The notes beneath the pieces are model-generated. The model was not told the DNA's origin, did no database searches, and saw only the letters and a program-made list of their open reading frames with translations. The position numbers were made by a program, and so were the translations under genes. From an uncultured Bacillaceae bacterium (GTDB lineage Bacteria; Bacillota; Bacilli; Bacillales; Amphibacillaceae), in the NCBI GenBank assembly GCA_945639745.1, contig CALZEK010000092.1, forward strand, positions 1 to 6,056: a stretch of DNA of 6,056 nt. Reading direction: 5' to 3'. Of this stretch, positions 1-6,056 are shown piece after piece (positions within the stretch are counted from its first letter, which is position 1; the number at the start of each line of letters is the position of its first letter).

Positions 1-1073
1 TCTGCACCGATACTTTCAAATGTTGAATTAATTCCATTACCAGAAGAAACAATAATTTTCGCTACATCAACAGGTGGATATTTTTTTTCTTTTGTTTGAT
101 CAGCTTTTATAATAGCTTCATATTGTTTGCGCATATTTTCAATATCAATATTCATTAAATCACCAAATTTTTGACTAAATGACATCACATCACCCGGTGT
201 TTCAGTATGAATATGAACTTTTACTATACCTTCATCTGCTGCAACAAGTAATGAATCACCGTATCCTTCTAATTCTCGACGATAATTTTGTTCATCAAAT
301 TTATCAGTTTTTAATATATCTTCATTTATATCAACCATAAATTCTGTACAATAGCCATGTTCAATTGATCCAACATCAATATATGATTGGATTGATTGTT
401 CATGTTCATTTTTTATTTCAGCTTCGAATTCAACTTCTTCATCATTACTCGTGATGTCTTCACCTTTTAAAGCAGCTAAAAATCCTTCATAAATAACTAA
501 TAATCCTTTACCACCTGAATCAACAACACCTACTTCTTTTAATACGGGTAAAAGCTCAGGCGTATGATTTAAAGATTTTTGTGCTTCTTTAGTGATTAAA
601 GTCATTAAATCAATTATCGCAGTTGTTTCATCAGCTTGTTTTGCTATCTCTGCTGCATCTTTAACAACAGTTAGAATAGTTCCTTCAACTGGGTTTGTTA
701 CTGCTTGATAAGCCATTGTCACACCATTTTCAAATGCTTTAGCTAATTCAACTGAACTCACAGTTTCCTTTTTTTCTAAGCCTTTATTAAATCCTCTAAA
801 AATTTGTGATAAAATAACACCTGAGTTACCACGTGCTCCCATTAATAAACCTTTAGAAAATGCTGCAGCTACTTCTGAAACGTTATCATTAGTAATTTCA
901 TTGACTTCTTTTAAACCTGAAGTCATTGTTAAACTCATATTTGTTCCAGTATCACCGTCTGGAACTGGAAATACATTTAAATCATTAATTTTTTCTTTAT
1001 TATTTAAGAGATGTTTTTGAGCCAATTCAATCATTTTCTTTAACATCTTACCTGTCAATAAACGTGTAGACAA
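1..1073 (-). CDS. fakA: Fatty acid kinase subunit FakA (DAK/DegV-associated, YloV family), 5' part, truncated by window edge
   Basis: The gene reads leftwards and is cut at the left edge after 357 codons, about two thirds of the roughly 550-residue family length. FakA is the ATP-binding subunit that phosphorylates fatty acids held by FakB (DegV) proteins, feeding exogenous fatty acids into phospholipid synthesis. The N-terminal DhaL-type kinase domain (about residues 1-205) has PVPDGDTGTNM at 36-46, whose Asp39 and Asp41 should bind Mg-ATP. It also has GARGNSGVILSQ at 79-90 and VVDSGGKGL at 183-191. An acidic linker (about 205-226) leads to the middle domain, with YCTEF around Cys242 and VHIHTETPG with His287 and His289; these match the Cys/His/His zinc site known for this family. 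The start is TTG at 1073-1071, seven bases after GAGGAGG. The next ATG is codon 10 and would remove conserved N-terminal sequence. The family is near certain; the symbol follows staphylococcal usage (yloV in Bacillus). Confidence 0.95.
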   Translation of the reverse strand, partial: MSTRLLTGKMLKKMIELAQKHLLNNKEKINDLNVFPVPDGDTGTNMSLTMTSGLKEVNEITNDNVSEVAAAFSKGLLMGARGNSGVILSQIFRGFNKGLEKKETVSSVELAKAFENGVTMAYQAVTNPVEGTILTVVKDAAEIAKQADETTAIIDLMTLITKEAQKSLNHTPELLPVLKEVGVVDSGGKGLLVIYEGFLAALKGEDITSNDEEVEFEAEIKNEHEQSIQSYIDVGSIEHGYCTEFMVDINEDILKTDKFDEQNYRRELEGYGDSLLVAADEGIVKVHIHTETPGDVMSFSQKFGDLMNIDIENMRKQYEAIIKADQTKEKKYPPVDVAKIIVSSGNGINSTFESIGA

Positions 1074-1080
1074 AATAAAT

Positions 1081-1087
1081 CCTCCTC
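1081..1087 (-). promoter_or_regulatory. Strong ribosome binding site that fixes the TTG start of fakA
   Basis: On the minus strand this reads GAGGAGG, a near-perfect anti-16S match, with a 7-base spacer to TTG at 1073. No in-frame ATG lies between it and that TTG. The optimal spacing is the main reason for choosing TTG over the ATG at codon 10, which has no comparable site in front of it. Confidence 0.85.
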
Positions 1088-1261
1088 AAATACATTAAAA
1101 TATTTTAATAATTACTTCATTTTTTCAACATCATATATAATACTACATGTAAACCATTTTGAACAGTTATAATTAACTAACTTTGAAAATATTCTTTTAT
1201 TAGGCAACTTATTTACACAAGCAAACAATCTTTAATAAACTTAAATTACTTTCATATTGCT

Positions 1262-1290
1262 TTATTTCTGTAGATATGATAAATTATAAT
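1262..1290 (+). promoter_or_regulatory. Candidate sigma-A promoter of rpmB
   Basis: A perfect -10 hexamer TATAAT lies at 1285-1290. A weak -35 (TTATTT, 1262-1267) sits 17 bases upstream. A second -10-like box (TATGAT, 1275-1280) with a TTCATA about 18 bases upstream is an alternative. Transcription from the first would begin near 1297 and give a leader of about 37 bases before the rpmB start, with no room for a long structured leader. The -10 box is clear; the pairing with a -35 is inference. Confidence 0.45.
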
Positions 1291-1333
1291 AGGTAATTGA
1301 AGGCTATATGTAGATAGTTAGGAGGTTTTTTAT

Positions 1334-1522
1334 ATGTCAAGAAGATGTGTTATCACTGGTCGTGGAACTGGTACTGGAAATAATCGTTCACACGCACTCA
1401 ACAGTTCAAAACGTAAATGGAAAGCTAACGTTCAAAAAGTTAGAATCATGGTTGATGGTAAACCTAAACGTGTATACGTTTCTGCTCGTGCCCTTAAATC
1501 AGGTAAAGTAGAGCGTGTCTAA
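1334..1522 (+). CDS. rpmB: 50S ribosomal protein L28
   Basis: This encodes the 62-residue L28 protein of the large ribosomal subunit, full length for the Bacilli. The [10 protein letters not shown] block (about 14-23) and the C-terminal [14 protein letters not shown] block (49-62) are family hallmarks, and the protein is strongly basic as expected for rRNA binding. Only one cysteine (Cys5) is present, so it is the form lacking the zinc-binding CxxC pairs seen in some L28 paralogues; it should not depend on zinc. The ATG at 1334 follows AGGAGG (1320-1325) by 8 bases. It is the only plus-strand gene in the window, monocistronic, read away from fakA and convergent with rpe, and ends before a hairpin terminator. 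The same inverted orientation relative to its neighbours is known in Bacillus and Staphylococcus. Confidence 0.98.
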   Translation: MSRRCVITGRGTGTGNNRSHALNSSKRKWKANVQKVRIMVDGKPKRVYVSARALKSGKVERV

Positions 1523-1545
1523 TATGGACTCAAAATATGGTAAGT

Positions 1546-1578
1546 AAAAGCACCTCTATTTTATAATAGGGTGCTTTT
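1546..1578. terminator. Bidirectional intrinsic terminator between rpmB and rpe
   Basis: The left arm AAAAGCACC-T-CTATT pairs with the right arm AATAG-GGTGCTTTT, giving 9 bp plus 5 bp around a single bulged T, with a four-base TTAT loop. The A-rich and T-rich flanks form the base of the stem on both strands, so U-tracts follow the hairpin in either direction. The plus-strand side is extended by T-rich sequence to about 1597. It lies 23 bases after the rpmB stop and 8 bases after the rpe stop, in the right place to end both convergent transcripts. Confidence 0.88.
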
Positions 1579-1586
1579 ATTATACC

Positions 1587-2243
1587 TTATTTTTTTATTG
1601 CTTCTTTTATATCTTGTATTGCTTTTTTACGATCAGACTGATTAAAGACTGCACTACCGGCAACCAATACATCTGCACCAGCATCAACACACAGCTTTGC
1701 TGTTTCAACATTAACTCCACCATCAACTTGTAATTCAAATTGATAATTATTTTCTTTTCTAATAAAATCAATCTCTTCTATTTTAGAAAGTGTCTCGTGA
1801 ATAAATGTCTGACCACCAAAACCTGGATTCACACTCATGACTAATACAAGATCTACATTATTTAAAACTTCTTTTATCATTGTTACAGGTGTTCCTGGAT
1901 TAATAACAACTCCTGCTTTAACATTTTCTTTTTTTATTAATTGAATTGTTCTGTGTAAATGAAGACATGTTTCTTGATGAACTGTTATGATATCTGCTCC
2001 AGCCTTTGCAAAATCTTTTATATAATTATCTGGATTCTCGATCATTAAATGAACATCTAATGGTAATTTCGTGATGGGTTTAACCGCATCAACAATTAAT
2101 GGTCCAATTGTAATATTAGGTACAAAATGTCCATCCATTACATCAATATGGACGTAATCTGCTCCTCCTTCTTCTATATCTTTAATTTCTTCACCTAATT
2201 TAGCAAAATCTGCTGAGAGAATTGATGGTGCTATTTTTATCAT
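1587..2243 (-). CDS. rpe: Ribulose-phosphate 3-epimerase
   Basis: Rpe interconverts D-ribulose 5-phosphate and D-xylulose 5-phosphate in the non-oxidative pentose phosphate pathway, in the cytosol. At 218 residues it is a full-length TIM barrel. The opening IAPSILSADF (4-13) is the family signature. The metal-binding and catalytic residues are visible: His32 and Asp34 in VHIDVMDG, His65 in DVHLMI, and Asp174 in QVDGG. Asp34 and Asp174 are the expected acid/base pair. Phosphate-binding loops are NPGFGGQ (139-145), GG at 175-176 and AGSAVF (195-200). It is the last gene of the minus-strand operon, starting 2 bases after the rsgA stop. Its GAGGT ribosome binding site lies within the end of rsgA, suggesting coupled translation. 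In many Bacilli thiN follows here; in this window the terminator follows instead. Confidence 0.98.
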   Translation of the reverse strand: MIKIAPSILSADFAKLGEEIKDIEEGGADYVHIDVMDGHFVPNITIGPLIVDAVKPITKLPLDVHLMIENPDNYIKDFAKAGADIITVHQETCLHLHRTIQLIKKENVKAGVVINPGTPVTMIKEVLNNVDLVLVMSVNPGFGGQTFIHETLSKIEEIDFIRKENNYQFELQVDGGVNVETAKLCVDAGADVLVAGSAVFNQSDRKKAIQDIKEAIKK

Positions 2244-2245
2244 AA

Positions 2246-3127
2246 TTAATACCTCGGCTTTCTAGATTTTATTTCTTGCAAAAATGTTAAGTAATGTTGA
2301 TAGCGAAATGTGTTGATTTTTCCAGTCTCAACTGCTTGTTTAACTGCACACTGCGGTTCTTTATCATGTAAACAACCACGAAAACGGCACTCACTTTTTA
2401 TTTCTTTCATTTCTACAAAGGTATCCGTTAGCTCTTCTACATCGATGTCAATTAAATCTAATTGACTAAAACCTGGTGTATCTGCAACAAGACCACCATT
2501 TATTTCAATAAGTTCGACATGTCTTGTAGTGTGCTTACCACGCCCTAAGCTAGTTGATATTATTCCTGTTTTTAAATTTAATTTAGGATCAATAATATTA
2601 AGTAAAGTTGATTTCCCCACTCCTGTTTGACCAGCAATGACAGTTGTTTCATCTTTAAACTTTGATTCTATTTCTGGTAATTCTTGTCTTTCATTTAAAG
2701 ACACTAAAATTGTGTCATAACCAATCTCTTCATATGCTCGCTGATAATCTTTTATTTTGGCTAATTCTATTTCTGTAGCTAAATCAATTTTTGTCACGAC
2801 GATATATGTTTTTATTCTTTTAGCTTCCATAAGACTTATAAAGCGATCTAAAAGTAATGAGCTAAAATCAGGTTCTGTAGCTGATGTAACAATTATTGCT
2901 TGTGTTAAATTAGCAATAGGTGGTCTGGTAAGTTCATTTTTTCTAGGCTTAATCTCTTGTACATAACCTTCTTTGTTTTCAGTTATATCAAATAAAACGT
3001 GATCTCCTACTAGTGGATTTATTTTTTGTTTTCTAAATAAACCTCTACCTTTACAAGCATAAATTTCATTCTCTGATTTAACATAATAAAATCCACTTAA
3101 TGCTTTTATAATTTGTCCTTCTGCCAT
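2246..3127 (-). CDS. rsgA: Small ribosomal subunit biogenesis GTPase RsgA (CpgA/YloQ)
   Basis: RsgA is a circularly permuted GTPase that binds the 30S subunit and acts in its late maturation. Its 293 residues are full length. An N-terminal OB-fold (about 1-70) comes first. The GTPase domain follows in permuted order: G4 TKID (112-115), then the P-loop GQTGVGKST (166-174), the switch region GRGKHTTR (195-202) and G3 DTPG (216-219). The C-terminal zinc-binding domain supplies Cys247, Cys252, His254 and Cys260. The ATG directly abuts the prkC stop codon, and the GAGGG ribosome binding site lies inside the prkC 3' end, so translation is probably coupled to the kinase gene. In Bacillus subtilis the homologue (CpgA) is reported to be phosphorylated by PrkC, which fits this placement. 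I see no missing key residue. Confidence 0.98.
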   Translation of the reverse strand: MAEGQIIKALSGFYYVKSENEIYACKGRGLFRKQKINPLVGDHVLFDITENKEGYVQEIKPRKNELTRPPIANLTQAIIVTSATEPDFSSLLLDRFISLMEAKRIKTYIVVTKIDLATEIELAKIKDYQRAYEEIGYDTILVSLNERQELPEIESKFKDETTVIAGQTGVGKSTLLNIIDPKLNLKTGIISTSLGRGKHTTRHVELIEINGGLVADTPGFSQLDLIDIDVEELTDTFVEMKEIKSECRFRGCLHDKEPQCAVKQAVETGKINTFRYQHYLTFLQEIKSRKPRY

Positions 3128-5071
3128 TTAACTACCCTCTTTATAAGATATTGTTTTATTAATTACCTCTTCACCATTGCGTTCTACTTTATATTCAGCA
3201 TTTTTACCTTTTTCTATTTTCAATTCTATTTCATACTCTTTATCTTGATTAATTATATCTTCTTTAAAGATATTTGTTAATTCGTTTTCTAGATCATCTA
3301 CATAAATTACAATTTCTTGCTCTTCATCATTATCTTTATCAACAGATACGATAAATTTTTCAGTTTGAATACGAGATTCAAGTTCTTTTTCACCTTTTGA
3401 TATCGTAATTGAAACAGTAGAATCTGCTTCAATTTCTGTTCCTGGTGCTGGACTTTGTTTTATAATATAATTTTTATCAATTGTAGTTGAATATTCTTCA
3501 GAAATATCTACTTTTATATTATGTATCTCAGCATATCCAGTTAAGACGTCTTTATTTTTCCCTATAAAATCATCAAATATCATTGTTTTTTGTCCTTGAC
3601 TTACTTCAAAAATAACTGTTGTTTCACTTGGTACGACTTTTTTCTTTGGTTTAGGTTGTACTTGATTGATAATTTCACCTGAAGGCTTATCTGATGATTT
3701 TTCATAATACATGACATCATTATAACCTGCGTCTTTTAATACTTTTTCTACTTGATTAATATTATCGCCCAAATAATCCATCATTTCTATTGGCTCTTTG
3801 CCATCGCTCACAAACAATGTAATGATGGATTCTTCCTTTACTGATCGACTAGCCTTTGGATTAGATCGCACAATTAATTCAGGTTCATAATCATCTGAAA
3901 AGATTAATTTTCTTTCTATTTTTAAATTTAATGCTTCTAATTCATCTCTTGCTTTTTCATACTCTTTACCTTGAACATCTGGAATAATAACAGTTTTAGG
4001 TTGTGTAATTACAAACATAATAAATCCTATAAGGGTCATAAAACTAATTATTAATAAAACTATAAAGGGTTTTCTGAATCTATTATTTCGTTTTGTTTGA
4101 TTTACAGGTTTTATTTTTTTAGTTTTATACTGTTCAAGTTGTTTTGTTTCTTCTAATTCATTACTAACTTCATTATATTTTTTAAGTGGAATTATTTTTG
4201 TATCTTCTCCTCTACTTATAGAGGACTGATAGACTGTCTCATCTTGCTTACTTGGATTAAGACAATCAAGTAAAGCTTCATTAAATTGAATAACAGAATC
4301 GAATCGAGCTAGTGGATTTTTATCTGTTGCTCTTTTGACTATATTATCAATACTTTGTGGGATATTATTATTAAACTCTTTAACAGATGGTGTTTCTGTT
4401 TGTAAATGTTTAAGTGCAATAGAAACTGCTGTCTCACCAGTAAAAGGTAGTTTCCCTGTTAATAATTCATAAAATACAATTCCCAACGCATAAATATCTG
4501 ATTGCTTTGTTGCTATTCCACCACGCGCTTGTTCTGGTGACAAATAATGAACAGAGCCTAAGATCGAATTTGTTTGAGTTAATGCTGTCGCACTTAATGC
4601 TATTGCAATACCAAAGTCTGTTACTTTTACAGTTCCATTTTGGTCTAATAATATATTTTGAGGTTTAATATCACGATGGATTAAATCATGTTCATGTGCG
4701 TGATTAATTGCTTCTGTTAGTTCAATCATAATTCTAACCACATCTTTTATATCTGGTGGATGTTTTGTTTGAATGTATTCCTTTAAAGTCATCCCTTGAA
4801 CTAATTCCATAACAATATACATTATATTCTCTTCTTCGCCGACATCGTAAACATTAACAATGTTTGGATGGTTAAGACTAGTTGCTGCTTGTGCTTCTCG
4901 GTCAAATCTTTCAATGAATTCTAAGTCATTAGCATACTCTAGCTTTAATATTTTTATTGCTACCCGACGATTCAATATTAAATCATCTGCAGCATAAACA
5001 TTGGCCATTCCACCTCCGCCAATGACATACTTAATTTTATATCTTTCATTAAGCAATTGACCTTCTAACAT
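3128..5071 (-). CDS. prkC: Membrane Ser/Thr protein kinase with PASTA domains (PrkC/Stk1/PknB family)
   Basis: This eukaryotic-type Ser/Thr kinase is thought to sense muropeptides or lipid II through its outer domains and regulate cell-wall metabolism, growth and antibiotic tolerance. The cytoplasmic kinase domain (about 11-270) has the glycine loop IGGGGMANVY (17-26), ATP-binding Lys40, Glu59, the catalytic loop HRDIKPQN (132-139, Asp134), DFG (152-154) and SPE (178-180). The activation loop has threonines 162, 165 and 167, likely autophosphorylation sites by analogy to B. subtilis PrkC. A basic juxtamembrane stretch (about 317-334) precedes one membrane helix (about 335-356). Outside are three PASTA repeats (about 360-424, 425-493, 494-560) and an 87-residue C-terminal domain that may correspond to the Ig-like domain of S. 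aureus PknB. The ATG overlaps the prpC stop by one base, with AGGTG upstream. The 647-residue length is normal for the family. Symbols stk1 and pknB are synonyms. Confidence 0.97.
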   Translation of the reverse strand: MLEGQLLNERYKIKYVIGGGGMANVYAADDLILNRRVAIKILKLEYANDLEFIERFDREAQAATSLNHPNIVNVYDVGEEENIMYIVMELVQGMTLKEYIQTKHPPDIKDVVRIMIELTEAINHAHEHDLIHRDIKPQNILLDQNGTVKVTDFGIAIALSATALTQTNSILGSVHYLSPEQARGGIATKQSDIYALGIVFYELLTGKLPFTGETAVSIALKHLQTETPSVKEFNNNIPQSIDNIVKRATDKNPLARFDSVIQFNEALLDCLNPSKQDETVYQSSISRGEDTKIIPLKKYNEVSNELEETKQLEQYKTKKIKPVNQTKRNNRFRKPFIVLLIISFMTLIGFIMFVITQPKTVIIPDVQGKEYEKARDELEALNLKIERKLIFSDDYEPELIVRSNPKASRSVKEESIITLFVSDGKEPIEMMDYLGDNINQVEKVLKDAGYNDVMYYEKSSDKPSGEIINQVQPKPKKKVVPSETTVIFEVSQGQKTMIFDDFIGKNKDVLTGYAEIHNIKVDISEEYSTTIDKNYIIKQSPAPGTEIEADSTVSITISKGEKELESRIQTEKFIVSVDKDNDEEQEIVIYVDDLENELTNIFKEDIINQDKEYEIELKIEKGKNAEYKVERNGEEVINKTISYKEGS

Positions 5072-5826
5072 TAGTAATCACCTACTTTTTTTAAACCTTC
5101 ATTAATTATAAGTGCAATACTAATATTATCTTCTCCACCACGTGCATTAGCTAAATCTACAAATTTTTGTTTCATATCTTTTTCTGAATTAATTTTTCCA
5201 GAAATTATTTTTAACTCTTCATGAGTTACTTTATTAGATAAACCATCTGAACAAAGTAATAAGCGATCATTTTTTTCCCAATTTATAGTTTTAATCTTTG
5301 CTTTAACGGCCTTGTTAGTTCCTAGGGCTTTTAATAAAACATTTTTTTTAGGGTGTGTTTGAGCATCTAATTCACTGATTTCACCAGACTTTACAAGTTC
5401 GTTAATTAATGAGTGGTCTTCTGTTAATTGTTTAAAACCTGAACGATTTAATAAATATGCTCGACTATCTCCAACGTGAGCGACTGTAATAAATGTCGCA
5501 GTACATATTGCGGCAACAATCGTCGTTCCCATACCACTATATTTTTCATTCTTTTGAGCATATTCAAGAATTTTTAAATTTACATTTTCAATATGCTTTA
5601 ATAACCATTCTTCTGATTGTTTAGCTGTTGTTATTAATTCTTTTTTTTGCCATAGATCAGAGAAATATTCACCTGTTAATTGACTAGCTACTTCACCTGC
5701 TTGATGACCACCCATACCATCAGCAACGATTGCTAAAGACTGTTTTTGTTTATTTTGATAAATTCCACCATAATCTTCATTAACATGACGAACCTGCCCT
5801 TTATCCGTTTTAAAAAAACCTCTCAC
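5071..5826 (-). CDS. prpC: PP2C-type Ser/Thr protein phosphatase, partner of PrkC
   Basis: This soluble metal-dependent phosphatase (PPM family, Stp1/PrpC) removes phosphate from PrkC and its substrates. The open frame extends to a GTG at 5835, but I start it at the GTG at 5826. AGGAG (5835-5839) touches the first GTG with no spacer, while it lies 8 bases from the second. The resulting N-terminus, MRGFFKTDKGQ, aligns with family starts, giving 251 residues. With this numbering, the motifs are RHVNED (13-18), VADGMGGHQAGE (35-46, metal-binding Asp36), GTTIVAA (100-106), AHVGDSRAYL (116-125), LCSDG (191-195, Asp194) and GGEDN (230-234, Asp233), so the metal-binding aspartates are all present. 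It follows rsmB by 32 bases and its stop overlaps the prkC start (TAATG), pointing to coupled synthesis of phosphatase and kinase. Confidence 0.96.
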   Translation of the reverse strand: MRGFFKTDKGQVRHVNEDYGGIYQNKQKQSLAIVADGMGGHQAGEVASQLTGEYFSDLWQKKELITTAKQSEEWLLKHIENVNLKILEYAQKNEKYSGMGTTIVAAICTATFITVAHVGDSRAYLLNRSGFKQLTEDHSLINELVKSGEISELDAQTHPKKNVLLKALGTNKAVKAKIKTINWEKNDRLLLCSDGLSNKVTHEELKIISGKINSEKDMKQKFVDLANARGGEDNISIALIINEGLKKVGDY

Positions 5827-5834
5827 GTTACTCA

Positions 5835-5839
5835 CTCCT
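5835..5839 (-). promoter_or_regulatory. Ribosome binding site that places the prpC start at the second GTG
   Basis: The minus strand reads AGGAG followed by TGAGTAAC and then GTG at 5826. The 8-base spacer is ideal for that GTG, while the upstream GTG (5835-5833) overlaps the AGGAG itself and could not be served by it. No other purine-rich site stands at a suitable distance before the upstream GTG. Confidence 0.75.
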
Positions 5840-5858
5840 ATTAACTACTCAGATTATA

Positions 5859-6056
5859 TTAATTTCTATATTGTAACCTAGTCATAAAAAAACCATCAGA
5901 GTTAATAGTAAAAGGAAATAATTGAATACCATAATCTGTGATACGACTATTTTCAATTACTTCTTTTGGTAAGTCTTTAGCAAAATTAGGATCGACTTCA
6001 AATTCAGGATGGTCGGTTAAAAACTTTTGGATAACTTGATCATTTTCCAAAGTGTT
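5859..6056 (-). CDS. rsmB: 16S rRNA (cytosine(967)-C(5))-methyltransferase RsmB, C-terminal fragment at window edge
   Basis: The last 66 codons of a gene entering from the right edge. The frame is open to the edge, so the TTG at 6050-6048 is an internal leucine codon, not a start. The segment LENDQVIQKFL with the following DHPEFEVD, and the terminal LFPFTINSDGFFMTRL, match the C-terminus of RsmB/Sun (Fmu) proteins, where GFF(I/M)ARL-type sequence closes the Rossmann-fold methyltransferase. RsmB transfers a methyl group from S-adenosylmethionine to a 16S rRNA cytosine. The catalytic cysteine motifs (PCS and TC[ST]) lie beyond the window, the second probably only a few codons away. Position directly upstream of prpC, 32 bases away on the same strand, is the conserved Bacilli order and supports the call. 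No terminator is visible in the 32-base gap. Confidence 0.88.
   Translation of the reverse strand, partial: NTLENDQVIQKFLTDHPEFEVDPNFAKDLPKEVIENSRITDYGIQLFPFTINSDGFFMTRLQYRN

Larger units (their letters stand above)
1074..1333. other. Divergent intergenic region between fakA and rpmB
   Basis: About 260 bases of very A+T-rich DNA lie between two genes read outwards. I see no coding sequence: neither strand gives an open frame with a convincing ribosome binding site apart from those of fakA and rpmB, and there is too little room for the usual Asp23-family gene (about 110-140 codons). The rpmB side holds a TATAAT box (1285-1290). A promoter for fakA must lie here if fakA heads its own transcript, but I find only weak candidates, such as minus-strand TATTAT near 1135-1140 without a good -35 box. 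A short inverted repeat (AGTTA/TAACT, about 1165-1178) is within chance expectation in such DNA. Confidence 0.6.

Noticed and set aside
1165..1178. Inverted repeat AGTTA/TAACT as an operator between fakA and rpmB
   Set aside because: Five-base arms in very A+T-rich DNA are expected by chance, and it does not resemble a FapR or other operator that I recognise.
1291..1333. Possible ribosomal-protein leader structure ahead of rpmB
   Set aside because: The predicted leader is only about 37 bases, with no convincing stem or sequestration of the AGGAGG site.
2757..2966. Plus-strand open frame of 69 codons with a hydrophobic stretch
   Set aside because: It lies entirely antisense to the well-supported rsgA coding sequence, has no evident ribosome binding site, and its hydrophobicity is what the reverse complement of charged, A-rich codons gives.
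5859..6050. A complete 63-residue small protein starting at TTG (6050)
   Set aside because: The frame stays open to the window edge and the sequence matches the C-terminus of RsmB, so the TTG is an internal leucine codon of a truncated larger gene.

Overview
The window is A+T-rich chromosomal DNA from a low-GC Gram-positive bacterium (Firmicutes/Bacillota, Bacilli). Evidence: strong AGGAGG-type ribosome binding sites, and the conserved Bacilli block rsmB-prpC-prkC-rsgA-rpe next to rpmB and fakA. RsgA with an RKPRY-like C-terminus, a 62-residue L28 and a three-PASTA kinase followed by an extra C-terminal domain resemble the Staphylococcaceae arrangement. That family placement is inference from remembered homologues, not from a search. 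No spoVM-like gene is seen, which fits a non-sporulating lineage.

Layout, left to right. Positions 1-1073 (minus) hold the N-terminal 357 codons of fakA, the fatty acid kinase subunit, starting at TTG and running off the left edge. Positions 1074-1333 are a divergent intergenic region with a candidate rpmB promoter. Positions 1334-1522 (plus) encode ribosomal protein L28. A bidirectional hairpin terminator at 1546-1578 separates rpmB from the convergent minus-strand operon. That operon, read from the right edge leftwards, is rsmB (C-terminal 66 codons only), prpC, prkC, rsgA and rpe. Gaps are tiny or absent: 32 bp between rsmB and prpC, a 1-base stop/start overlap between prpC and prkC, directly abutting prkC and rsgA, and 2 bp between rsgA and rpe.

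The operon combines ribosome maturation (RsmB 16S rRNA methyltransferase, RsgA small-subunit GTPase) with a membrane Ser/Thr kinase and phosphatase pair (PrkC/PrpC) that responds to cell-wall state, and ends with the pentose-phosphate enzyme Rpe. In relatives, PrpC reverses phosphorylation by PrkC, and RsgA is a reported PrkC substrate.

This is a conserved housekeeping region. I see no mobile element, CRISPR array, tRNA, rRNA or novel defence-type system. The points worth a second look are two gene absences relative to the usual Bacilli order (an Asp23-family gene next to fakA, and thiN after rpe), non-ATG starts in fakA and prpC, and the unassigned C-terminal domain of PrkC.
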